A DNA stretch of 64,000 nt. It comes from CAZSLO01 sp964608025 (GTDB lineage: Bacteria; Chloroflexota; Dehalococcoidia; Lucifugimonadales; CAJWER01). The position numbers and the translations under genes were made by a program. This document shows positions 25,199 through 33,434 of this stretch, one piece after another. The notes beneath the pieces are model-generated. The model was given only the letters and a program-made list of their open reading frames with translations, was not told the origin of the DNA and did no database searches. Every line of letters begins with the position of its first letter. Within the stretch, counting starts at the first letter, position 1. The DNA is taken from contig CAZSLO010000005.1 in NCBI GenBank assembly GCA_964608025.1, forward strand, positions 1 to 64,000, read 5' to 3'.

Positions 25199-27853
25199 CT
25201 AGTCTTGAATACGTGCGAGAGTCTCCCTAACACGATCGCGTCGGTTTTCGATCACACCTAGTCTTTCTCGCTCACGTTCAATCACCTCCTCGGGTGCCCT
25301 CGAAAGGAATTTTTCATCTGCTAGCCTGTTCGAAAGACCGGCAAGGTTTTGAGAGATTTTGTCCAATTCTTGGGCGAGTCTCTGTTTTTCCTGAGATAGA
25401 TCTACTATTTCGCCAAGCGGAATGGCAACTGTACCGTTTGACAATACCATCGAGACATGGTCTTTGGGACTGGTGTCTTTGATTTCTTGGTTGATCAACA
25501 GGGGTTCTACTTGGGCGAGGACTTTGATAACAGCCTTCTCGTTTGTCAATACGTCAGTTATTTCCGGTGCTTGAACGATGGCTTCAACAGGCTGACCAGC
25601 CTGAATTCTGAATTCCGCACGTACGTTGCGGATAGCGCGGACTAGCTCGATTACCGCGGCAATATCAACTTCAGCTTGTTCATCGTATAAGTTTGTTTCC
25701 GCGATGGGGTACTCTGCTACCATGAGAGCTGGGCTTTCCGGGTCTCCTGGGAGATATTGGACGAGGGTTTGCCACGTCTCTTCCGTGATAAAAGGCATGA
25801 ATGGATGGAGTAGCCGGAGTATTTTCTCCAGAACGTAGACTAGGATCGGTATCGGAGATTCGTCCCCAGACCGGATACGGATTTTTGACATCTCCAGATA
25901 CCAGTCGCAGTATTCGCCCCAGAAGAAATCATGGATTTCACGTTGTGCCTCACCAAATTGGAATTCGTTCATGTAGTGGTCAATCTCAGAGGCAATTCGG
26001 TTCAGCCTGCTAAGAATCCAGCGGTCCTCGACATGTCCGGGAGCTGGTATATTCCATGTGATGTGCACATCTGATCGTTCTATGTTTGATATAACGAAGC
26101 GAGCGGCATTCCAGAGCTTGTTAGTGAAATTTCGGCTAGATTGCAACTTTGAATCAGTAAGTCGCATATCGTTACCTGGGGAATTGCCTGTCGTCAAGGC
26201 AAAACGGAGAGCATCGGCGCCATAGATATCTATTAGGTCCAAGGGGTCCTTGACGTTTCCCTTAGACTTGCTCATTTTTGCACCATCTGGGTCTCGGACT
26301 AGGCCATGGAGATAGACAGTGTTGAACGGTATATTTCCAGTGTTTTCAATTCCGGTCATGATCATTCTAGCTACCCAAAAGAAGAGAATGTCGTGGCCTG
26401 TTTCCATGACGGTTGAAGGATAAAAGTAATCCAGATCTTCCGTGGCATCGGGCCACCCGAGGGTAGAGTGAGGCCATAGCGCTGAACTGAACCACGTGTC
26501 TAGTACGTCAGGGTCTCGTTCCAAGTCGGCAGAATCACAACTGGTGCAAGCAACAGGATCGTCTATAGCGACAATTATTTGGGCACAACCCTGACAATAC
26601 CACGCTGGTATTTGGTGGCCCCACCAGAGCTGGCGGCATATGCACCAATCACGGAAGATGTGCATCCAGTTAAAAAATAACTTGCTGAACCTTTCTGGAA
26701 CTATGCGGATCTGGCCGTTTTCGACTGCATCAATAGCTGGCTTGGCAAGAGGTTCCATTTTCATGTACCACTGCTTACTTACAAGAGGTTCTACTATTTC
26801 TGCACATCTATCACAGTGTCCTATAGCGTGATGGTAATCTTCTGTTTTAACGAGTAGTTCGGACTGTTCTAATTCATTTACGATCTGTTCCCGAGCCTTG
26901 AATCGGTCAATGCCATCGTATTTGCCCGCATTCACATTCATAGTCCCGTCTAGATTCATCACGTTTAGTAGTTCGAGGTTATGGCGTTCACGTATCTCGA
27001 AATCGTTGATGTCGTGACTAGGTGTCACTTTTAGAGCCCCTGTTCCGAATTCAGGATCTACAGCCTCATCAGCGATTATAGGTATGCTCCGATTTACTAA
27101 CGGTACGATAGCGGACTCTCCCACATATTGGGTATATCGATCGTCGTTAGGGTTTACCGAAATAGCAGTGTCTCCAAGAAGGGTTTCCGGTCGGGTAGTT
27201 GCTATAATCAGCGAGTCAGCGGAATTTTTGAGAAGGTATCTAATGTAATAGAGAGCCCCGTTTTCCTCCTGATGCTTTACCTCTAGGTCCGAAAGAGCTG
27301 TTGAGCATCTTGGACACCATGTAACTATCCGTTCTCCTCGGTAGATTAGCCCCTTGTTGTACAAGTTAACGAAGGTTTCCCTCACTGCCTTGCTAGGACC
27401 GGGATCGAGTGTGAATGCTTGGCGAGACCAGTCACAAGATGCGCCGAGGCGCTCGATCTGCTCGTAAATACGACCACCGTACTGGTGAACCCATTGCCAG
27501 ACTGTTTCAATGAACTGTTTGCGGCCTAGCTCATGCCGAGTCCGGTTTTCTTTGGACAACATTCTTTCAACAACCACTTGCGTAGCTATGCCTGCGTGAT
27601 CCGTACCAGGCAAATACAGGGTTGGATCTCCCTTCATTCGGTGCCACCGACTCATAAGATCTTCTAGTGCGATGGTGAGGGCGTGACCATAATGCAATTC
27701 GCCAGTCACATTAGGAGGAGGCATGATCACCGTAAACGGCGTTTTGGAAGGATCAATTTTTGCTACAAAATAATCGCCTTCGATCCAAGACTGATATATC
27801 TTCTGTTCTGTAACAGATGGGTCATATGTTTTTGGTAATTCCGAACTTAGCAT
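25199..27853 (-). CDS. valS: Valyl-tRNA synthetase
   Basis: Class I synthetase charging tRNA-Val. In 884 residues it has the ATP site HYGH at 54-57 (HIGH motif), an editing domain with the TTRPETLLGDTA signature, the KMSKS motif at about 524-528, the anticodon-binding domain and a C-terminal coiled coil typical of ValRS. A WWGHQIPAWYC segment with further CxxC pairs suggests a zinc site in the core. All catalytic motifs are intact. It is transcribed on its own, convergent with the unknown gene at 24337. Confidence 0.97.
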   Translation of the reverse strand: MLSSELPKTYDPSVTEQKIYQSWIEGDYFVAKIDPSKTPFTVIMPPPNVTGELHYGHALTIALEDLMSRWHRMKGDPTLYLPGTDHAGIATQVVVERMLSKENRTRHELGRKQFIETVWQWVHQYGGRIYEQIERLGASCDWSRQAFTLDPGPSKAVRETFVNLYNKGLIYRGERIVTWCPRCSTALSDLEVKHQEENGALYYIRYLLKNSADSLIIATTRPETLLGDTAISVNPNDDRYTQYVGESAIVPLVNRSIPIIADEAVDPEFGTGALKVTPSHDINDFEIRERHNLELLNVMNLDGTMNVNAGKYDGIDRFKAREQIVNELEQSELLVKTEDYHHAIGHCDRCAEIVEPLVSKQWYMKMEPLAKPAIDAVENGQIRIVPERFSKLFFNWMHIFRDWCICRQLWWGHQIPAWYCQGCAQIIVAIDDPVACTSCDSADLERDPDVLDTWFSSALWPHSTLGWPDATEDLDYFYPSTVMETGHDILFFWVARMIMTGIENTGNIPFNTVYLHGLVRDPDGAKMSKSKGNVKDPLDLIDIYGADALRFALTTGNSPGNDMRLTDSKLQSSRNFTNKLWNAARFVISNIERSDVHITWNIPAPGHVEDRWILSRLNRIASEIDHYMNEFQFGEAQREIHDFFWGEYCDWYLEMSKIRIRSGDESPIPILVYVLEKILRLLHPFMPFITEETWQTLVQYLPGDPESPALMVAEYPIAETNLYDEQAEVDIAAVIELVRAIRNVRAEFRIQAGQPVEAIVQAPEITDVLTNEKAVIKVLAQVEPLLINQEIKDTSPKDHVSMVLSNGTVAIPLGEIVDLSQEKQRLAQELDKISQNLAGLSNRLADEKFLSRAPEEVIERERERLGVIENRRDRVRETLARIQD

Positions 27854-27910
27854 TTGTTGCGTAATAGTTAATAACCTTTATTAGTGAAATTGAGTATTCA
27901 ATCTCAATGA

Positions 27911-30361
27911 TTAGCTACGTACTCTTAATCCTTTTGGATCATATGGAGGTTTAAGTTGAACTTTCGCACTATATTTCTGTGAAAGTATCTCTATCTCATA
28001 GGACCCGCTCCTAATATATTCTGAATCAACTCCTTCACTGTTTTCAATATATCCCATAGCAATCGATCGGCCTATTGTGTGTCCAAAGGCTCCAGAGGTT
28101 GTTCTTCCTACAATTTGTCCATCCCTGAAAATAGCCTCGTCGCCCCACGAAATAGGCGTAGGGTCTTCAATTATGAAAACTGCTAACCGTCTATTTGAAC
28201 CACTTTCTACTTGTTCAATCAATGCATCTTTCCCAATAAAACCTCCCGGTTTATCCATGGATACCACGAAGCCAAGACCAGCTTCGATTGGAGTATCTAA
28301 ATCACAAATATCATGTCCCCAGGCTCGATAAGATTTTTCCATACGGAGGGACTCCATCGCATGGAAACCCGCCATCTTCAAACCATAAGGAGCACCGCTA
28401 TCTTTAATAATATCAAATACCATAGTGGCTGATTCAGTAGGAATATAGAGTTCCCATCCAAGTTCACCAACGTAAGTAATTCGAGTAGCCTGAACAGATA
28501 CTGGACCTATTTCAATTTTTTGAGAACTCATAAATGGAAACGATTCGTTTGAAACATCCGCATTGGTAATCTTTGACAACAGATCTCTTGAAAATGGTCC
28601 CATAAGACCCAGTGTAGAATATGACGATGTCATATCTGTCAAAGATACTCCTGTTCCTTCTTTGATATGTGATTGAATCCAACCAAAATCACGTGCTCCA
28701 ACTGCACCACCCGTTACTATCAAATATTGATTCTCAGCAAGTCGAGTAACCGTTAAATCGGCTTCTATACCTCCTCTTTCATTAAGCATTGAAGTATAAA
28801 TTACCCCACCAAGAGGTATGTCAACATCGTTTGCACATAGCTGTTGAAGAATTTCCGTCGAGCCAGATCCTTCCACAACAAATTTAGAAAATGATGTTTG
28901 ATCAAATAACCCAACGGTATTTCTTACAGACATGTGTTCAATTTCTGAATATTTAAACCAATTTTGCCTACCAAAAGAGTATTCATATACTGGATCAACA
29001 CCTTCCGGGGCAAACCAATTCGGCCTTTCCCATGTACCTACTTCCCCGAAACAAGCTCCTATTTCTTTAATCCTGTCATGGAATGGAGATTTTCTTATCA
29101 TTCGTGCCGTTTCCATTTGTTTATGTGGCCAATGCATTCCGTACAGAGATCCTACCGTTTCCACTGTTCTTTCATAAAGATACTTCTTGGTATTCTGAGA
29201 TTCATGAAAACGTCTTGGATCTACTTCCCAGAGATCTAAAGTTGGATATCCGTTAACAATCCATTCAGCCAGTGCCTTACCTGACCCCGGCCCTGCGGCA
29301 ATTCCAGTTGAGTTTAGGCCAGTGCACAAAAATATGTTCTTTACTTCAGGTGCTTCTCCCAAAATATAACGATTATCAGGAGTGAAGCTTTCCCCACTTA
29401 CATAAAGCCTGTCAATACCGGCGTTGGCCATAGATGGAACACGATAAATCGCACTTTCCCAAAAACCTTTGAAATGGTCCCAATCGGGCTCAACAAGTCC
29501 AAAACTACTATTGAAATTTGGACCGTCAATCCAAGGTTTAGCAACCCACTCGAACCCACCCATTAAGATGGCCCCTTTTTCTTCCTGATCTCGTCTAAAA
29601 TAGATTTGTTCATCTGGATCGCGAAGCCCTTCCGCATCATAAGGCAGGTCCATCGGTTTAGTTACCAAATACATGTGCTCTGCTGCCATCAGTGGAATCT
29701 TTATCCCCGCTTTTAACCCGATTGTTCTTGACCACATCCCTGCTGTTATAACAACATATTCACAATTGATTTGGCCTTTAGTTGTAACTACTCCTTTAAC
29801 AACACCGTTCTGTTTAAGGATATCGGTAACTTCAACATTTTCGACTAATTTCACTCCACCCAATTCAGCTCCACGAGCAAGTGCTTGCGCAGCAAGGTGC
29901 GGGACTATCTGGCCATCCTTTGGTATATACAATCCCCCAATCAAATCATCTGTTCTCATTATCGGCCACATCTCGCCTGCCTGTTTTGGAGTAATAGTCC
30001 TTATATCTACCCCGTATGATCTAGCCAAAGATGCGATCTTTTTAAACTCATCCATCCGTCCAACTGTCTTAGCAACCGAAACGCTTCCATTTCTACGGAA
30101 CCCTGTTTCAATACCAGTTTCATCCGTTATTCCAGAATATATTTCTATAGTAGCTCGGCATATATCAATAAGAGTTCTGGAATTACGTAGTTGGGTGACC
30201 ATACCTGCAGCGTGCCAGGTAGTTCCACCCGAAATATTGCCTTTTTCCAGTACTGTCACATCATTCCATCCCAGTTTAGATAGATGGTAGGCGACACTGC
30301 ATCCTGCTATCCCAGCTCCTATAATTACTACTTGGGTATGTTTAGGGATATTGTTGGTCAT
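27911..30361 (-). CDS. FAD-dependent sarcosine/dimethylglycine dehydrogenase-like protein (DAO + GcvT domains)
   Basis: An 816-residue two-domain enzyme. The N-terminal DAO-type FAD domain has IIGAGIAGCSVAYHL and GGTTWHAAGM, where the histidine is the usual covalent FAD attachment site. The C-terminal half, from about residue 430, is a GcvT/aminomethyltransferase-like folate-binding domain (GELGWELYIP, GFHAMESLRMEK, GLGFVVSMDKPGGFIGKDAL). Such enzymes demethylate glycine betaine breakdown products and give electrons to ETF. The ETF pair in this window would be a fitting acceptor. Substrate could also be another N-methyl amine. Confidence 0.9.
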   Translation of the reverse strand: MTNNIPKHTQVVIIGAGIAGCSVAYHLSKLGWNDVTVLEKGNISGGTTWHAAGMVTQLRNSRTLIDICRATIEIYSGITDETGIETGFRRNGSVSVAKTVGRMDEFKKIASLARSYGVDIRTITPKQAGEMWPIMRTDDLIGGLYIPKDGQIVPHLAAQALARGAELGGVKLVENVEVTDILKQNGVVKGVVTTKGQINCEYVVITAGMWSRTIGLKAGIKIPLMAAEHMYLVTKPMDLPYDAEGLRDPDEQIYFRRDQEEKGAILMGGFEWVAKPWIDGPNFNSSFGLVEPDWDHFKGFWESAIYRVPSMANAGIDRLYVSGESFTPDNRYILGEAPEVKNIFLCTGLNSTGIAAGPGSGKALAEWIVNGYPTLDLWEVDPRRFHESQNTKKYLYERTVETVGSLYGMHWPHKQMETARMIRKSPFHDRIKEIGACFGEVGTWERPNWFAPEGVDPVYEYSFGRQNWFKYSEIEHMSVRNTVGLFDQTSFSKFVVEGSGSTEILQQLCANDVDIPLGGVIYTSMLNERGGIEADLTVTRLAENQYLIVTGGAVGARDFGWIQSHIKEGTGVSLTDMTSSYSTLGLMGPFSRDLLSKITNADVSNESFPFMSSQKIEIGPVSVQATRITYVGELGWELYIPTESATMVFDIIKDSGAPYGLKMAGFHAMESLRMEKSYRAWGHDICDLDTPIEAGLGFVVSMDKPGGFIGKDALIEQVESGSNRRLAVFIIEDPTPISWGDEAIFRDGQIVGRTTSGAFGHTIGRSIAMGYIENSEGVDSEYIRSGSYEIEILSQKYSAKVQLKPPYDPKGLRVRS

Positions 30362-30475
30362 ACCAGAACCTCCTGAATGGGAGTTGTTCGTATTTGGATA
30401 TTCTCATCGTAGGCATGTCTAATTGCAAGGACTGATAGTGGTACACTGCTTGACAATTTTTGAGAAGGAGGGCTT

Positions 30476-30952
30476 ATGACGGAAAGAAATTACTGGCTGT
30501 TCAAATCTGAACCAACGGCATACTCATTTACTGATCTTATGCACGAGGAAGATCAAACCGCCGAATGGGATGGGGTACGTAATTATCAGGCACGAAATTT
30601 CCTGCGCGATGAAGTCAAGATAGGTGACGGTGTACTCTTCTACCATTCCAATGCAAATCCTATAGCTGTAGTCGGGACTGCCCTTGTTGTACGGGAAGGG
30701 TATCCTGATGACACAGCATGGGATCCCGATTCTGACCATCCAGATCCTAAAAGTACTCCCGAGAATCCGATCTGGTTCATGGTAGATATAAAAGGCGAGG
30801 CATATTTAAATAAACCTGTCACGCTTAAAGAGATTAAAGCAACACCTGGTCTAGGGGAGTGTTCTCTATTTAAACGGCCACGGATATCAATTCACCCTAT
30901 TACCAAATCTGAATGGGAAATTATCATTGGTTTATCTGGAGAAGGGGTGTAG
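30476..30952 (+). CDS. EVE domain-containing protein
   Basis: A 158-residue EVE-domain protein of the thymocyte nuclear protein 1 type. The family pattern is clear: NYWLFKSEP, EWDGVRNYQARNFLR, GDGVLFYHSN, DHPDPKSTPENPIWFMVDI and a closing hydrophobic segment. EVE domains bind modified bases, especially in DNA. A good ribosome site (GAAGGAGGG) precedes the ATG. It overlaps or touches the next gene and is divergent from the dehydrogenase gene. Small stand-alone versions are widespread in bacteria, with no agreed role. Confidence 0.9.
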   Translation: MTERNYWLFKSEPTAYSFTDLMHEEDQTAEWDGVRNYQARNFLRDEVKIGDGVLFYHSNANPIAVVGTALVVREGYPDDTAWDPDSDHPDPKSTPENPIWFMVDIKGEAYLNKPVTLKEIKATPGLGECSLFKRPRISIHPITKSEWEIIIGLSGEGV

Positions 30953-30956
30953 TTAT

Positions 30957-32090
30957 ATGCAAATTGTTGATTCAGGGGTCATATATGACGGGGCTTCGGC
31001 ACCATCATATGGACGTCGGTCTATCCGTAGAACGACAGTGTGCCGTACTTGGGATGGCACACTTTACGTATCTTTTCGTCGTGGTACCAGCCACGAATCT
31101 ATTGATGGACATCCTGTTACGTTTGCTAGTACCGATGAAGGCATTACATGGGATTTTCGTTATGATGGATATGGTGAGGGAAAGTTGGATGATATCCCTG
31201 GGCAGGTGATGTCGCTCTCTTTATACGAAATCAAGCCTGGCATACTAATGGGGACATCTCTTTGGATCGACCATACTGATCCGGCTCTACCTTTTATGAA
31301 CCCTGAGACTGAAGGACTCTTGCCTGAAAAAATATTCCACGTAATCTCTACGGATGGGGCGAGGACTTGGGGACCTAGACATGTTATGGATATCCAACCT
31401 CATGTTGCGGCATCTCCGTGCGCGAACCACGTATTCACTTTATCAAACGGTGATTTAGCGCAGCCATACGAAACTTTGAAGGAGTGGGATGATACTTCTC
31501 CAACCGATCCCAGGGCATATCTTCGGCTTTCACATGACCAAGGTAAAACTTGGCCTGATTGGGTTCAAATGGCGTCGAATTCTCAGGCAAATACTTATTA
31601 TTGGGACCAGAGGCTTGCCCAACATCCTGATGATGGCCGCATAGTTGCGATGTTTTGGACCCATGATTCGTTAACACGAAAAGACATGGATGTGCATATC
31701 GCGTGGGGAAGTCCTGATGCTAAGCAGTGGACTATTCCGTCATCTACAGGTCTACCCGGCCAGCATTGCCAGCCTGTAGTTGTTCGCGACGAAACAGTGG
31801 TTGCTATCTATGCTGATCGAATAAGACCGGGGATAGTAGCATCGGTAAGTGATGATTTTGGAAAAACGTGGGATAGAGATAGGGATTTATTACTTTACGG
31901 AAGCCTAGCTGGTACCGAGCCGGGTGTAGGTCAAAATTTGGGTATGGGGGGACAGTGGAACACGATGGTTAAATACCGATTCGGCCATCCTAGAGCAATT
32001 GTGTTGCCTTCAGGAGAGGTATTTGCTGTCTGGTACGGCGGGGACGATTATATAAAACAAGCCATCTGGGCCAAGATTGCCTTGGATTAG
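30957..32090 (+). CDS. Asp-box (BNR repeat) sialidase-fold protein, cytoplasmic
   Basis: A beta-propeller protein of 377 residues. At least four Asp boxes (S-x-D-x-G-x-T-W) are visible: ASTDEGITW, ISTDGARTW, LSHDQGKTW and VSDDFGKTW. These mark the sialidase/neuraminidase fold but do not prove sialidase activity; there is no obvious arginine triad check I can make by eye. No signal peptide is seen, so it is probably cytoplasmic. The ATG at 30957 is preferred to a frame opening at 30927 inside the EVE gene because GGGG lies at a suitable distance and the stop of EVE is just before it. Confidence 0.8.
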   Translation: MQIVDSGVIYDGASAPSYGRRSIRRTTVCRTWDGTLYVSFRRGTSHESIDGHPVTFASTDEGITWDFRYDGYGEGKLDDIPGQVMSLSLYEIKPGILMGTSLWIDHTDPALPFMNPETEGLLPEKIFHVISTDGARTWGPRHVMDIQPHVAASPCANHVFTLSNGDLAQPYETLKEWDDTSPTDPRAYLRLSHDQGKTWPDWVQMASNSQANTYYWDQRLAQHPDDGRIVAMFWTHDSLTRKDMDVHIAWGSPDAKQWTIPSSTGLPGQHCQPVVVRDETVVAIYADRIRPGIVASVSDDFGKTWDRDRDLLLYGSLAGTEPGVGQNLGMGGQWNTMVKYRFGHPRAIVLPSGEVFAVWYGGDDYIKQAIWAKIALD

Positions 32091-32137
32091 AAAGTTATTC
32101 GACAGTTACCTAACCTGAAATCAGGCTTGCAGATTGA

Positions 32138-32503
32138 CTATGCGGCTTTGAGAAGACTTTCTTTGGCTTGATCCACAATCTGGGCGAACCCGTCAGGATC
32201 GTTGATAGCCAAATCCGCCAGTATCTTACGGTTTACCTCAACCTCCGATAGTCTTAGGCCGTACATCAATTGGCTATATGAAATGCCGTTCACTCGCGCT
32301 GCGGCGTTAATTCTTATTGTCCAGAGTTTACGCATATCGCCCTTCTTTTTTCGGCGATGCGCATAGGCGTACTTTAATGCGTGTATTAGAGACTCGCGTG
32401 CCCGAGAGTACAGCCTATGTCGTACTCCCTGATGTCCGCTAGTTTGCTTTAACACCTTTTTGTGGCGTTTACGTCTTGTTGTACCGGTCTTGATTCTGGT
32501 CAC
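32138..32503 (-). CDS. rplT: Ribosomal protein L20
   Basis: Large-subunit assembly protein, 121 residues. The family blocks are present: HKKVLKQTSGHQG, SRARESLIHALKYAYAHRR, KGDMRKLWTIRINAAAR and the SYSQLMYGL region. The start codon has a modest ribosome site (TCTCCTT on the plus strand, i.e. AAGGAGA). It closes the thrS-infC-rpmI-rplT operon, the classical order; in many bacteria L20 represses this operon. Confidence 0.96.
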   Translation of the reverse strand: MTRIKTGTTRRKRHKKVLKQTSGHQGVRHRLYSRARESLIHALKYAYAHRRKKKGDMRKLWTIRINAAARVNGISYSQLMYGLRLSEVEVNRKILADLAINDPDGFAQIVDQAKESLLKAA

Positions 32504-32553
32504 AAGGAGACTCCCTGGTTTCGAAAGGATCGCGCTAGAGGTAAGGCTACTGG

Positions 32554-32760
32554 TTATTTTGGCAAGCCGTTGGGTAGTAGTTTAAGGATACGCTTTTCAT
32601 CACCGCCTGATAATTCGAGTTTACGTGAGTATTGTCTTTTTACACTCGAGGGCTTCTTCCGACGTAGATGGCTCCTATGTCCTTTCATACGACGTACTTT
32701 ACCCGTACCAGTAAGATGAAAACGGCGTGCCGCTCCTTTATGGGTCTTAAGCTTGGGCAC
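32554..32760 (-). CDS. rpmI: Ribosomal protein L35
   Basis: A 68-residue basic protein with the L35 pattern MPKLKTHKGAARRFHLTGTGK, then KGHRSHLRRKK. Its start overlaps the end of infC by 14 bases, so translation is probably coupled, as in other bacteria. It precedes rplT by 50 bases. Confidence 0.96.
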   Translation of the reverse strand: MPKLKTHKGAARRFHLTGTGKVRRMKGHRSHLRRKKPSSVKRQYSRKLELSGGDEKRILKLLPNGLPK

Positions 32761-33307
32761 TTGCTGGCTCCGATGTCTTGTTAGTATTCTTTTTTGCTGG
32801 ACTAAATATCATCGAAAGGAATCTACCTTCGAAACCGGGTACTTTTTCGACTTTTGCGTCCTCTTTGAGATCTTCAGCCACTTTCCTAAGCACCTGCATA
32901 CCTATTTCGGGGTGTGTTATTTCCCTTCCTCGGAACATCACAGAGACCTTTACCTTAGCCCCTTCTCCGAGAAGACGGAGAACAACACGGGTTTTTGCTT
33001 CCCTGTCATGATCTCCAATACGAGTTTTGAATCGCACCTCTTTAAGCTCGTTGGAAGCCTTTGACTTATTCTCTTTTCGGGCGTCTCTCTCTCGTCTTGT
33101 TACCTCGTAACGAAATTTCCCGTAGTCCATTATTCGGCACACAGGTGGTTTAGCCGATGGTGCCACCTCTACAAGATCCAATCCCCGATCCTCTGCGAGT
33201 TCTAGGGCTTGGCGGGTAGGTGTGGGACCGAGTTGGTCACCCTTCTCGTTTATAAGAAGGACCTCGGGTACTCGAATCATCTCGTTGGTACGGTAATCTT
33301 TAGCTAT
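32747..33307 (-). CDS. infC: Translation initiation factor IF-3, probable AUA/AUU start
   Basis: IF-3 binds the 30S subunit and rejects non-AUG starts. The body is complete: LINEKGDQLGP, PPVCRIMDYGKFRYE, KEVRFKTRIGDHD and FRGREITHPEIG. The first ATG (33280) would cut off a conserved N-terminus. Upstream in the same frame the sequence reads IAKDYRTNEMIRVPEV, matching the ISKDFxxNExIRxxEV start of other IF-3 proteins. A GGAG site lies seven bases before an ATA codon at 33307, which I take as the start (186 residues); ATT at 33313 is the other candidate. The next in-frame stop is at 33326-33328, so little upstream frame is available. Confidence 0.93.
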   Translation of the reverse strand: MAKDYRTNEMIRVPEVLLINEKGDQLGPTPTRQALELAEDRGLDLVEVAPSAKPPVCRIMDYGKFRYEVTRRERDARKENKSKASNELKEVRFKTRIGDHDREAKTRVVLRLLGEGAKVKVSVMFRGREITHPEIGMQVLRKVAEDLKEDAKVEKVPGFEGRFLSMIFSPAKKNTNKTSEPASAQA

Positions 33308-33321
33308 GCGAATACTCCACG
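33305..33321 (-). promoter_or_regulatory. Ribosome site and non-AUG start of infC
   Basis: On the minus strand the order is GTGGAGT, ATT (33313-33311), CGC, ATA (33307-33305). The distance from GGAG to ATA is seven bases, which is normal; to ATT it is one, which is too short. Both codons are rejected by IF-3 itself, so either would allow the known negative feedback in which IF-3 limits its own translation. Confidence 0.6.
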
Positions 33322-33434
33322 AAAACTAGCTATTAACTGCGAAGAGTTAATCATATCGACTATAGCATAGTGGGGCGGTACTGAACAATAGTTTGATGGG
33401 CTGGTGTTGTTCTTATTAGGATTTTAATAGGCCA

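Noticed and set aside
29673..30290. 205-codon frame on the plus strand
   Set aside because: Exact antisense of the FAD domain of the dehydrogenase gene, whose motifs are clear.
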